Positions 8,978-17,859 of a stretch of DNA of 64,000 nt are shown piece after piece. The stretch is from Fimenecus sp964527585. Its GTDB lineage: Bacteria; Bacillota; Clostridia; Oscillospirales; Acutalibacteraceae. The notes beneath the pieces are model-generated. The model saw nothing but the letters and a program-made list of their open reading frames with translations. It was not told the DNA's origin and searched no databases. Location: positions 1-64,000 of the forward strand of contig CAZGPE010000006.1 in assembly GCA_964527585.1 (NCBI GenBank), read 5' to 3'. Each line of letters begins with the position of its first letter. The stretch's first letter is position 1. The position numbers were made by a program, and so were the translations under genes.

Positions 8978-10156
8978 CTATTTTATCTTAACGGGAAAAT
9001 ATGTTCTTTCGAGCGAACACTTCTTTGTTTTTTCCAAAATTAAAGCGTAAAAGTCCGACATCGCACTTTCGCTTTCAAAAGTTTTCACGGCATTTTCGTT
9101 ATCGGTTTTCTTTACATCGGAATATGAAACAACAAACGGTAAATTGCAGTTTTTAGCACACTTGCCCAAGACTTCGCAAGCACTTTCGTTAAAGCCTAAA
9201 AGCCTAATATAAGCAACCGATTTAGAAACATCTTTCTTTTTTATACCGAACGCAACGGACATTACCGCCCGTCTTATTCTCGAATGGGTATATCTCTTTG
9301 TTTTCGCAAGTGCATATATTTCATCAAGCGAAGTGCCGTTAATAATAGCTTCTTTAATTCTGTTTTCAAGTCCCTCGGTCATATTTGCAAAATCGGAGTC
9401 GATTTTATTTACATTGTTTCTTAAAAGCGTCATCATTGCATTTTCGTATTTTTCCCGATTGACAATTTCGCCGTTTTTTACGGCTTCTCGGTAAACTTGC
9501 GCACTTTTTTGATCAATATATGAAGTATAATCGCAGTTTTCATATATCAACTTTCGTATCAATGTTGCCGAAGCAAACTCTCCGTTTGCATTAAGGGAAT
9601 GATACTCTACACCTTTTCTTTTAACGGCAATCGGTTGAATTTTATATCCGTTCTTTATTATCGCTTTAATATATTCAACCGCAAGAATATCATTTGGAGA
9701 TGATAATTCAAAAGAAGCTCCGCAGAAATCAAGAGCCTTTTCTCTTGCGTTCGGATAACTGAGACCTTTGTTTCGGTATTCGCTGAATATCTTTTCGAAT
9801 TTTTCGCTTAAAAGAATTTCCGCAGTATTTTTCAGTTGGGTTAAATTTCCGTTTTCGGTTCCGAATACAATTTTATCACATCCGAAATCGCAAAGTATTT
9901 TCACGGCGTTTTCGCAAAAGATTTCCGCACTTGCACACGAATATACAAACGGAAGTTCAAGTACAATATCGGCTCCGTTTTTCAATGCGCAACTAACTCT
10001 TACTTCTTTCGGAAATACCGCCGGCTCACATCTTTGAACAAAGTTTCCGCTCATAACACAAACAACTGTATCGTTTTCTTCTTTTACACTGTCGATAAGA
10101 TACTTATGTCCGTTATGAAAAGGGTTAAATTCACATACAATTCCTATTAGGCTCAT
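8978..10156 (-). CDS. tmcAL: tRNA(Met) cytidine acetate ligase TmcAL
   Basis: Forms N4-acetylcytidine at the wobble position of elongator tRNA-Met from acetate and ATP. The N-terminal nucleotidyltransferase motif IVCEFNPFHNGHKYLI holds the HxGH-type ATP site. VFGTEN and SPNDILAVEYIKAI are typical of the YlbM family. Length is 392 with the start at the ATG at 10156; the frame extends one TTG codon further. It overlaps the end of the glycosylase gene by 26 bases. Its need for acetate is notable beside ackA, but that adjacency may be chance. Confidence 0.9.
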   Translation of the reverse strand: MSLIGIVCEFNPFHNGHKYLIDSVKEENDTVVCVMSGNFVQRCEPAVFPKEVRVSCALKNGADIVLELPFVYSCASAEIFCENAVKILCDFGCDKIVFGTENGNLTQLKNTAEILLSEKFEKIFSEYRNKGLSYPNAREKALDFCGASFELSSPNDILAVEYIKAIIKNGYKIQPIAVKRKGVEYHSLNANGEFASATLIRKLIYENCDYTSYIDQKSAQVYREAVKNGEIVNREKYENAMMTLLRNNVNKIDSDFANMTEGLENRIKEAIINGTSLDEIYALAKTKRYTHSRIRRAVMSVAFGIKKKDVSKSVAYIRLLGFNESACEVLGKCAKNCNLPFVVSYSDVKKTDNENAVKTFESESAMSDFYALILEKTKKCSLERTYFPVKIK

Positions 10157-10637
10157 CAAGTATCACACTCCATTTATCAATCAGTTTTTCCAATGAAAAG
10201 GCTGCATTTGCCGGGCTTGTCGATGGCAAAGAAATAATTTTTCTCTTTACGGTTTTCTTTGTATAACGGTTATACAGTTTTTCGGCTGTTTTTCCGTTTG
10301 CGTAAATTCCGGTAATATTTGCTTTACTTAAAATTACCGAAATATCATTAACCGTAACGCTTTTTATTGTACTGTCATCGGAATTTGTAATTTCACAGGA
10401 CTTTACAACATCCCAAATCGCTATTTTGTTTTCAAGGAGCATTTCTTTCTTTTCTTCAACGGTTTCGGGCACATCGCATTTCAGAAGTGCCGATAAAACT
10501 TTCCAAAATCTGTTTTGAGGGTGAGCATAATAAAAATTATTTTCTCTTGATTTCACCGACGGAAAAGAACCTAAAATTAATATTTCCGACTCATTATTAT
10601 AAATCGGTTCAAAAGAATGTGTATAAATTTCTCCCAT
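10131..10637 (-). CDS. DNA-deoxyinosine (hypoxanthine) glycosylase, UDG superfamily
   Basis: Base-excision-repair enzyme that removes hypoxanthine from DNA (UDG family 6). ILILGSFPSVKSRENNFYYAHPQNRFW is the conserved active-site block near residues 19-45, and LPSTSPAN near the C-terminus matches the DNA-binding loop. I prefer the ATG at 10637 (MGEIYTHSFEPIY), which fits homolog starts and has AGAGGA just upstream. The ATG at 10655 adds six residues and has only a weak SD. It starts the operon that runs left through tmcAL and is driven by the minus-strand promoter at 10691-10719. Confidence 0.85.
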   Translation of the reverse strand: MGEIYTHSFEPIYNNESEILILGSFPSVKSRENNFYYAHPQNRFWKVLSALLKCDVPETVEEKKEMLLENKIAIWDVVKSCEITNSDDSTIKSVTVNDISVILSKANITGIYANGKTAEKLYNRYTKKTVKRKIISLPSTSPANAAFSLEKLIDKWSVILDEPNRNCM

Positions 10638-10671
10638 ATTTTCCTCTTCTGTCATAATTTTGCTTTTCTTC

Positions 10672-10700
10672 TTGAAAAATGATATTGATAAGTATATAAT
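10672..10700 (+). promoter_or_regulatory. Promoter of ackA
   Basis: The -35 box TTGAAA (10672-10677) and the perfect -10 box TATAAT (10695-10700) are separated by 17 bases. The expected start near 10707 lies 37 bases before the ackA ATG. Confidence 0.8.
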
Positions 10701-10719
10701 ATTTAATGAAAAAATTCAA
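10691..10719 (-). promoter_or_regulatory. Promoter of the deoxyinosine glycosylase operon
   Basis: Read on the minus strand, TTGAAT (10714-10719), a 17-base spacer and TATACT (10691-10696) form a good sigma-A promoter. Its -10 overlaps the ackA -10, so the two promoters occupy the same DNA. Confidence 0.75.
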
Positions 10720-10743
10720 CCTGACTGTTTAGGAGGAAAAACA

Positions 10744-11946
10744 ATGAAAATTCTCGTCATAAATGCCGGCAGTTCTTCGCTTAAATATCAATTGATTGAT
10801 ATGGAAAACGAAAACTTGCTTGCCAAAGGTATTTGCGAACAAATCGGAGACTCTAATGCAACTTTCACCCATAAAGTTCCGAGTTCACCCGAAAAAACAA
10901 TAAAAAGCGTTCCGCATCTTATGGCCGATCACAGCGAAGCAATTCAGCTCGTTCTCGATACCCTTGTAAGTCAAGAGCACGGCGTCATTAAGTCAATGGA
11001 CGAAATCGGAGCGGTAGGACACAGAGTTCTTCACGGTGCCGAAAAATTCTCATCTTCTGTTCTCGTAACGGAAGAAATGAAAGAAACAGTTAAAGAATGT
11101 TTCAAATTCGGTCCCCTTCATAACCCCGCAAACCTTAAAGGAATCGAAGCTTGCGAAAAAATAATGAATGTTCCGCAAGTTGCCGTATTTGATACCGGAT
11201 TCCATCAGACTATGCCCGATTATGCATTTATGTATGCCCTTCCTTATGAATTGTACGAAAAAGACGGAATCAGAAAATACGGATTCCACGGAACATCTCA
11301 CAGATATGTTTCGGGAAGATGTATTGAACTTCTCGGCGGAAAAGCAGAAGGCACAAAAATCGTTACCTGTCATCTCGGAAACGGTTCTTCTATTTCAGCC
11401 GTTAAAGACGGTAAATGTTTTGACACAACCATGGGACTTACTCCTCTTGAAGGAATAATGATGGGTACCCGCTGTGGCTCGATAGATCCTGCAATCATCC
11501 CCGTAATTATGAAATCTCACAATCTTACTCCCGATGAAGTAGATACTCTTATGAACAAAAAAAGCGGTATGCTCGGACTTGCGGGAACAAGCGATAACCG
11601 TACAATTGAACAAATGTCAAAAGACGGCGATTATAAAGCACAGCTTGTAGAATCAATGCTTTGCCATCAATTGACTAAATACATCGGCGGCTTTGCTGCG
11701 GCAATGGGCGGTGTTGATGCAATTGTATTTACCGGCGGTATCGGTGAGAACAATCCCCATTACAGAACAAGAGTTGCGGAAAAAATCAAATTCCTCGGAA
11801 CTGAAATTGATGAAGAAAAGAACCAAATCAGAGGCGAAGAAGTTGAAATCTCCGTACCCGGTTCAAAAGTTAAAATGTATGTTATACCTACAAACGAAGA
11901 ACTTGTTATCGCAAGAGATACGCTTGAAATCGTAAACAGCCTTTAA
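10744..11946 (+). CDS. ackA: Acetate kinase
   Basis: Interconverts acetyl phosphate plus ADP with acetate plus ATP, the main ATP-yielding step of acetate fermentation. ILVINAGSSSLKYQL opens the protein. KYGFHGTSHRYVS, VTCHLGNGSSISAV and VFTGGIGEN are the ASKHA-fold phosphate and adenosine motifs. The start at 10744 has AGGAGG 8 bases upstream and gives 400 residues, the family norm; a longer frame adds 28 unrelated residues. No pta lies next to it. The gene has its own strong promoter and terminator, so it is monocistronic. Confidence 0.97.
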   Translation: MKILVINAGSSSLKYQLIDMENENLLAKGICEQIGDSNATFTHKVPSSPEKTIKSVPHLMADHSEAIQLVLDTLVSQEHGVIKSMDEIGAVGHRVLHGAEKFSSSVLVTEEMKETVKECFKFGPLHNPANLKGIEACEKIMNVPQVAVFDTGFHQTMPDYAFMYALPYELYEKDGIRKYGFHGTSHRYVSGRCIELLGGKAEGTKIVTCHLGNGSSISAVKDGKCFDTTMGLTPLEGIMMGTRCGSIDPAIIPVIMKSHNLTPDEVDTLMNKKSGMLGLAGTSDNRTIEQMSKDGDYKAQLVESMLCHQLTKYIGGFAAAMGGVDAIVFTGGIGENNPHYRTRVAEKIKFLGTEIDEEKNQIRGEEVEISVPGSKVKMYVIPTNEELVIARDTLEIVNSL

Positions 11947-11966
11947 TACATATTGAATAAACATTT

Positions 11967-12000
11967 CCCCCGTAACCAAACGGTTACGGGGGATTATTTT
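11967..12000 (+). terminator. Terminator of ackA, shared with the convergent GH38 gene
   Basis: A perfect 11-bp GC-rich stem (11967-11977 with 11982-11992) and a 4-base loop are followed by ATTATTTTT on the plus strand. The minus-strand GH38 stop is at 12000, so the hairpin probably ends both transcripts. Confidence 0.9.
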
Positions 12001-15000
12001 TACTGTTTAATTTTAATTGTAACGATTTCAAACGGTTTAAGAGTAATCGGTACAGATCTTCCGTCATGTACAATAACTTTCAAATCGTTTTCGAGTAAAT
12101 CACACAAAGTTACACTTTCAAAATCAAATCCGAGATTGATAACGGCATTTGTTCTCTTATTGAAACTTTCATACATTCTGACAATAATGCCTTCGCCGTT
12201 TTCGGCTTTCTTTACAGTTTCGATGATTACATTTTCGTTTTCGGTTGAAACAAAAGAGTATTCTTCGGGAAGATTTCCGGAATGTTTGCCAATCTTAAAT
12301 GCAGTCATAGGATTGTTGAGATCATACGACTTTGCAATAGTTCCGGCAGATTTGTAATCATCAGCGTGAGGATACAGCGAATATGTAAAACAGTGTTCGC
12401 ATTTATCCGCTGTCGGATCGGGATATGTGCCGCTTTTAAGCATTGTCAAAGACATAACGCCGTCGTGAATCGAATGTCCGTATTTACAGTCGTTCATAAG
12501 ACTTACACCGTATCCGTATTCGGACAAATCGGCATACTTATGCGCACAAACCTCAAACCTTGCGCTGTCCCAACTTGTATTATAGTGTGTAGGACGCTCA
12601 ACCGAACCGAATTGAATATCGTATGTTGCTTTATCTGAGTTAACATCAATCGGGAAAGCGGTTTTCAAAATAATATGGGATTCTTTCCAATCAATATATG
12701 TTTCGAAATCAATCCTGTCAATATCATCGTAAAGCCATATTTTTTGAACGAGTGTACTGCTAAGGAAAGTCTTTCTTATTTCAAGACCGGCTCTCGCTTT
12801 ATCGAAAATCGGAACCATACTTTCAAGCGTATCAACTTCCCATGACTTATCGGTGTAATAATTACTTATTTCCCAGTTATCGTAATCTCTCGGTAAATCT
12901 TCATAAGCCGTAATCACATTTCCTCTGCCGTTTTTCTTGAGAACTTCTCTTGAATTTCTTTTATCGTAGAGTTCGGTGATTGCGCCGGTTTGATCAAACT
13001 TAAGTCTGAAAAATCCGTTTTCGATCGAATCTTCAGTTACACTTACAGATTGCTTTGCGGTCGGCATCGGGATAACCTTATATCCTTTTGCGGGAATTCC
13101 GCTTACCGTATATGTTTCTCCGTCGATTTTAACGGTTGAATTTCCTTCAAATGAGTTCGGATTGAAAACAATTACTCCGCCGTCAGTATTTATGTTCTCG
13201 ATTATACCTGAATATGATTTCGAGACAATTTCGTTTCCGGCAAGTTTTAACTGTTCATATTGCTTTGAAGAAACTTCATAAACTTCTTTTATCGACGAAC
13301 CGGGAATAATATCGTGGAACTGATTGAGAAGTATAGTTTCCCAACCGTCATGAAGTTCTTTCTGCGGATATTCCGAACCGGTAAGGATTTCACTTTCAAG
13401 CGCAAGGGTTTCGGCTTTTTCGTAAAGGAATTCACATTTACGGTTATTTCTCTTGTTCTTCGCCTGAGAAGTATATGTTCCTCTGTGATATTCAAGATAG
13501 AGTTCACCCTGCCATGTCGGAGTTTTCGGATTTTTCTCCGCTCTGTTTTTAACTCTTTCAAGCATTGAACCGGCAAATTCCATTTTTGCTTTCGGTACAC
13601 CGGTAAGACCTTTCTTCAAAACATCATAATATTCAAGGTCTTTTCTGATGGGTCCGCCACCGCCGTCTCCGAATCCGAAGGTAATCATTATATCATTGTT
13701 AATATCCTTCTGCTGATAACGGTCATAACCGCCCTGCAACTGATTGGGATTGAGTTTAGCGTTATATGTACTGTTGGTAGTTGTCGGAACGCCTCTGATT
13801 TTATCCTGCGCTGTCATAAAATATGAGAATATATCCGTTCCGTCAATGCCTTTCCACCAAAATGTATCATAAGGCATTCTGTTTGTTTCGTTCCAGCCGA
13901 TTTTCGAAGTTACAAACTTATCGACTCCGGACTTCATAAGTATCTGAGGCAACGCTGCGGAATATCCGAAAACATCCGGCAACCAAAGAACTTTCGAATC
14001 AACTCCGAATTCTTCCTTAAAGAAACTCTTTCCGTAAAGCACCTGTCTTACAAGACTTTCACCGGATGAGAGGTTGCAGTCGGCTTCAACCCACATTGCG
14101 CCCTCAACTTCCCATCTGCCTTCTTTGACAAGGCGTTTAACTTCTTCGTAAAGTTCGGGACTTTCTTCTTTAAGATATTTATACAACTGGGCTTGGCTCG
14201 ACATAAATTTATATTCGGGATACTTTCTCATCAAAGTAACAACCGTCGAAAATGAACGCAGAACCTTTTCTCTTGTTTGAGCAAGCGTCCAAAGCCATGC
14301 AACATCAATATGCGTATGACCTATACAAATCGCATTAACATCTTCTGCTTTGCAGTATTTACCGAAAAACTCTTCATCAAGATATTTCTGTGCTGCGGTA
14401 ACCGAATTTTGAAATTCAACACTTCCCTTTACTCTCATATCAATAAGATTGATCGCATTTATTATATGATTTCGAATATCAATGTAATTTTTCTCATCGG
14501 GATTAAGATATTCGGTTATTTCAAAAGGAACGCTCAAACTGTAAAAAAGTTTTCTTGCCGGTTCGTTATAAACTTTCATTTCCGCTTCAAAATCAAGATA
14601 ACTGTCCCCGTTCATTCCCGAATATGCGTAAATGTAAAGTTCATAACTTTCCTTAGCGTTGTCAAGGAAAATTTCTCTGTGGTTAATATCAAGTCCCTGA
14701 ACAAGTACACCGTCAAGATAAACTATAAACTGAGGATTCGTCGCATCCCAACTGTACTTCTTATAAGCATCGGTTGAAATTACGATTTCAACATTCTTGC
14801 CCTGAAATTCTTCGGGAACTTCGATTTTCTTATAAAACCAAGCGTGCTCGTCCTGTTTTCCAGCCCAGCGTTCATCCTCTGCGAAAATTCTGAAACTGTC
14901 ATCTATTTCGGGTAAAGTATTATCACTTTTGTAGCCGCATTTTTTATAATAAAATCCGTCGATTTTCTTTTGCGCAAGTGTCATATGATCGGTAAAAGTT

Positions 15001-15041
15001 TCAAAGAACACACGCATTCTGTCTTCATAAAAATCTGTCAT
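12000..15041 (-). CDS. GH38 alpha-mannosidase
   Basis: Zinc-dependent retaining alpha-mannosidase. Metal ligands lie in GHTHIDVAWLW (His242, His244, Asp246) and the nucleophile is Asp356 in WLPDVFGY. The order is an N-terminal beta-domain (1-230), the catalytic alpha/beta domain (about 235-510), a helical bundle and a long C-terminal beta-sandwich region. Length 1013 is normal for bacterial members. There is no signal peptide, so it is cytoplasmic and likely acts on imported mannosides. The ATG has AAGAGG upstream. It starts 11 bases after folC and shares folC's promoter, an odd pairing. No transporter lies in this operon, but GPH symporters are divergent next door. Confidence 0.95.
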   Translation of the reverse strand: MTDFYEDRMRVFFETFTDHMTLAQKKIDGFYYKKCGYKSDNTLPEIDDSFRIFAEDERWAGKQDEHAWFYKKIEVPEEFQGKNVEIVISTDAYKKYSWDATNPQFIVYLDGVLVQGLDINHREIFLDNAKESYELYIYAYSGMNGDSYLDFEAEMKVYNEPARKLFYSLSVPFEITEYLNPDEKNYIDIRNHIINAINLIDMRVKGSVEFQNSVTAAQKYLDEEFFGKYCKAEDVNAICIGHTHIDVAWLWTLAQTREKVLRSFSTVVTLMRKYPEYKFMSSQAQLYKYLKEESPELYEEVKRLVKEGRWEVEGAMWVEADCNLSSGESLVRQVLYGKSFFKEEFGVDSKVLWLPDVFGYSAALPQILMKSGVDKFVTSKIGWNETNRMPYDTFWWKGIDGTDIFSYFMTAQDKIRGVPTTTNSTYNAKLNPNQLQGGYDRYQQKDINNDIMITFGFGDGGGGPIRKDLEYYDVLKKGLTGVPKAKMEFAGSMLERVKNRAEKNPKTPTWQGELYLEYHRGTYTSQAKNKRNNRKCEFLYEKAETLALESEILTGSEYPQKELHDGWETILLNQFHDIIPGSSIKEVYEVSSKQYEQLKLAGNEIVSKSYSGIIENINTDGGVIVFNPNSFEGNSTVKIDGETYTVSGIPAKGYKVIPMPTAKQSVSVTEDSIENGFFRLKFDQTGAITELYDKRNSREVLKKNGRGNVITAYEDLPRDYDNWEISNYYTDKSWEVDTLESMVPIFDKARAGLEIRKTFLSSTLVQKIWLYDDIDRIDFETYIDWKESHIILKTAFPIDVNSDKATYDIQFGSVERPTHYNTSWDSARFEVCAHKYADLSEYGYGVSLMNDCKYGHSIHDGVMSLTMLKSGTYPDPTADKCEHCFTYSLYPHADDYKSAGTIAKSYDLNNPMTAFKIGKHSGNLPEEYSFVSTENENVIIETVKKAENGEGIIVRMYESFNKRTNAVINLGFDFESVTLCDLLENDLKVIVHDGRSVPITLKPFEIVTIKIKQ

Positions 15042-15052
15042 TTTTATACCTC

Positions 15053-16291
15053 TTACTCATTAAAAATATCCGAAAGCAAATAAAACGATCCGCAAATCAG
15101 TACAAATTGCGAACTGTTTACCGCTATATCATAAGCGATTTTAGGATTATTTTCAATATCTATTTTTTTAATATATTTCCGTGCGATTTGACTGAGATTT
15201 TCGGGAGTTTCGGAGCGTGGATTATCGGGCTTAGTAAAGATCACACGCTTACAAAACGGAAGTACATTCGCCAAATACTTTTCACATTCTTTATCCGCCA
15301 TCATTCCTATTACAGCGGTAATTTCTCTGTTTGAATAATTTTCTTTAAGCAAAGCGGATAACGCCTGGGAACATTCTTCGTTATGTCCGCCGTCAATCAG
15401 AACATTATCTTTTATAAGTTCCATTCTGCCGTGCATCACGACATTTTCAAGAGCATATTTTATAGAGTCTTCGCTTATATTTTCAATGCATTTCGCCGCC
15501 TCGATAACACCGATTGCATTTTCGATTTGATGCCTTCCGGCAAGAGCGAGTTTATACTCTTCCCCTTTATATTCGAAAATAGAATATCGGGCGGTTTCTT
15601 TAATAATCTTAAGTTTTTCGCCGTCGGCAACCGTTAAATCGGCATCATTGTCGCAAGCTGTTTTTTTAATAACTTCCAACGCTTCTTTATCTTGAAAAGA
15701 AGTTGTTATAACATTTGTATTCTTTTTGATAATCCCGCATTTTTCAAATGCGATTTTTTTAACCGTATCTCCTAAAATTTTTGTATGATCGGTTGAAACC
15801 GAAGTTATAACAGCAACTTGAGGACAGGGAATAACATTCGTTGCATCAAATCTTCCGCCGAGACCTACTTCCATTACCGCATATTCGCATCCGCTGTTGC
15901 GAAAATGCAACAATGCCGCTGCGGTTATAGCCTCAAATTCGGTAATTACAATTCCCTGCTGTGCCAACTGTTCAATATAAGGTTCAATAAATGAAACACA
16001 ACTTGCTAAATCGTTCTGAGAAATATTGGCAGAATTAACTTGAATCCGTTCACAGAAATCAAATACATAAGGAGAAATAAACAATCCGGTTTTATATCCG
16101 GATTTACACAGTATATCCGAAAGCATCGTTGAAGTAGAACCTTTACCGTTTGTTCCGGCTATATGCACGAATTTCATACTGTTTTGCGGATTTCCGAGTT
16201 TTTCTAACAAAGCGCTTATTCTCTCAAGACCGGGTTTAATTCCAAAAACAAGCAACGAGTGAATATATTCAACGGATTGTTTATAATTCAT
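15053..16291 (-). CDS. folC: Bifunctional folylpolyglutamate/dihydrofolate synthase
   Basis: Mur-ligase-family enzyme that adds glutamate to dihydropteroate or folates using ATP. The P-loop VHIAGTNGKGSTS is near residue 43. YAVMEVGLGGRFDATNV and STDHTKILGDT are typical of FolC, and DGGHNEE lies in the C-terminal domain. The start at 16291 (MNYKQSVEYI) has GGAGATGG upstream. A frame extending to 16339 would run through the promoter and is rejected. Length is 412. It is the first gene of a two-gene unit with the GH38 mannosidase. Confidence 0.93.
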   Translation of the reverse strand: MNYKQSVEYIHSLLVFGIKPGLERISALLEKLGNPQNSMKFVHIAGTNGKGSTSTMLSDILCKSGYKTGLFISPYVFDFCERIQVNSANISQNDLASCVSFIEPYIEQLAQQGIVITEFEAITAAALLHFRNSGCEYAVMEVGLGGRFDATNVIPCPQVAVITSVSTDHTKILGDTVKKIAFEKCGIIKKNTNVITTSFQDKEALEVIKKTACDNDADLTVADGEKLKIIKETARYSIFEYKGEEYKLALAGRHQIENAIGVIEAAKCIENISEDSIKYALENVVMHGRMELIKDNVLIDGGHNEECSQALSALLKENYSNREITAVIGMMADKECEKYLANVLPFCKRVIFTKPDNPRSETPENLSQIARKYIKKIDIENNPKIAYDIAVNSSQFVLICGSFYLLSDIFNE

Positions 16292-16311
16292 TTGACCATC
16301 TCCGATTAGAA

Positions 16312-16339
16312 AGTATACCATAATTAAGATAAATATCAA
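16312..16339 (-). promoter_or_regulatory. Promoter of folC-GH38
   Basis: On the minus strand, TTGATA (16334-16339) and TATACT (16312-16317) are separated by 16 bases. The transcript would start near 16305, giving a leader of only about 14 bases with the SD almost at its 5' end. Confidence 0.7.
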
Positions 16340-16404
16340 TATTTTTATTTACTTTAGCGACTAAATTTGATAAACTATTTGTGTATAAAATAAGGGGGTA
16401 TTTT

Positions 16405-17835
16405 ATGTCGCAAAGAACACTTACAGGCCGAAAAAAGTTAGGATACTGTTCGGGCGTAATAACCGAGTCCTTACTATATAATATGTTCTGTACATACTAT
16501 CTCGTATTTCTGACGGATGTAATTCATATGAAACCCGTTCTTGCGGGAACGGTCAGTTTCATATCAATATGCTGGGATGCGATTACAGATCCGATTATAG
16601 GGGCCTATGCCGATCAAAACGGCGCCGATAAGCGTAAGTATATGGCAAAATCTCTGTTCCCTCTGGTATTTTTATTTATTGCATCTTTTTTCAACATCGG
16701 AACAGATAACAGTGTTATTCAATTCGTTTATTATACTTCTGTCGCAATGCTTTTCTGGTTGGCATATACCGTATATACAATTCCGTATTATGCGATTGTT
16801 GCCGAAATAACTCAGGATTACGACGAACGAACCAATATAAGAAGCACAAGCTCTCTCATCAACACCGCCGCAATTTTTCTCGGCAACGCCCTGCCCGCCG
16901 TAATACCGAGTCTTTTTGCCGGAGTTGTAATTTCGGGAAAACATATCGGAGATTCTTTGGGTTGGGAAATCACGGCAATTATTATGTGTGTTCTCTCTTT
17001 GATTTTCGGAATTATAACGGTTAAATCGTTAAAAGGCTTAAAGTTGTTAAAAGCCGAATCTGTTTATGAAAAATCCGAACGCAAAAAGATTAAAGCCATT
17101 TTCTCCGAAATGCTTGAAGTTCTTAAAATAAAGCCTTTCAAATGGTTTGCAATGTTCATCGTCTTTTTCCTCATTGCTTCTTCAATGATTCAGTCATCGT
17201 TTGAATATATGATTAAAGACTGTGTCGGTGCCGATCCGGAGTTTTATATGGTTATCGTTATAGTTGAATTGGTTGTTGTAATGGCGGCGTTTATTCCGCT
17301 TGTAACCAAAGTATCGGAAACAAAAGACAGAAGATTTTCAAGTCTCTTATTTATGTCGGTAATGTGTATCGGACTTATTATCTGCAAAATAATAGGACTC
17401 ACTTCCATCCCCGTTGTGCTTGCCGTAACTTTCTTTATGGCAATCGGTATGGCAAATTTCTGGACGGTATTTTATTCCATAGCATACGACCTTGTCGAAG
17501 TCGATGAATTCGCATACGGAAGCCGCCGTGAAAGTGTAATTACCGCACTTCCGCAATTTTTCCAAAAATTCGGTTCTGCAATCGGCGTATGGACAGTCGG
17601 ATTTGTTCTCCAACTTGCCGGATATGATAAAACTTTGGAAACTCAACCCGATGCCGTCGCAAAAGGTATTGAAAACAATGTAACCGTTTTACCGGCGATA
17701 TTCTTGATTCTTTCGATTATAGGTATTTACTTTTACCCTGTTACAAGAGAAAAATTCGCACTCTTAAAGAAAGAACTCGAAAAGAAAAAAGCCGATAAAG
17801 AATATTCAACAAACGGGCTTGAAAAGCTCGTATAA
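16405..17835 (+). CDS. GPH-family (MFS) sugar:cation symporter, first copy
   Basis: Polytopic inner-membrane transporter of the glycoside-pentoside-hexuronide family, with about 12 hydrophobic segments. The family motif region ...WDAITDPIIGAYADQN follows the second segment, and TNIRS with a charged loop occurs in the middle. The substrate cannot be read from sequence; glycosides or sugars are expected. The start at 16405 has AAGGGGGT upstream; an in-frame GTG at 16381 lies ahead of the SD and is rejected. Length is 476. It leads a four-gene plus-strand unit ending at the 21152 terminator. Confidence 0.87.
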   Translation: MSQRTLTGRKKLGYCSGVITESLLYNMFCTYYLVFLTDVIHMKPVLAGTVSFISICWDAITDPIIGAYADQNGADKRKYMAKSLFPLVFLFIASFFNIGTDNSVIQFVYYTSVAMLFWLAYTVYTIPYYAIVAEITQDYDERTNIRSTSSLINTAAIFLGNALPAVIPSLFAGVVISGKHIGDSLGWEITAIIMCVLSLIFGIITVKSLKGLKLLKAESVYEKSERKKIKAIFSEMLEVLKIKPFKWFAMFIVFFLIASSMIQSSFEYMIKDCVGADPEFYMVIVIVELVVVMAAFIPLVTKVSETKDRRFSSLLFMSVMCIGLIICKIIGLTSIPVVLAVTFFMAIGMANFWTVFYSIAYDLVEVDEFAYGSRRESVITALPQFFQKFGSAIGVWTVGFVLQLAGYDKTLETQPDAVAKGIENNVTVLPAIFLILSIIGIYFYPVTREKFALLKKELEKKKADKEYSTNGLEKLV

Positions 17836-17859
17836 TAAATTAAAAAGGAAAAAATAAAA

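Noticed and set aside
16340..16404. Plus-strand promoter for the first GPH gene
   Set aside because: Candidate boxes (TTTACT, TTGATA, TATAAA) do not give a proper 16-18 base spacing with good matches, so none is listed.
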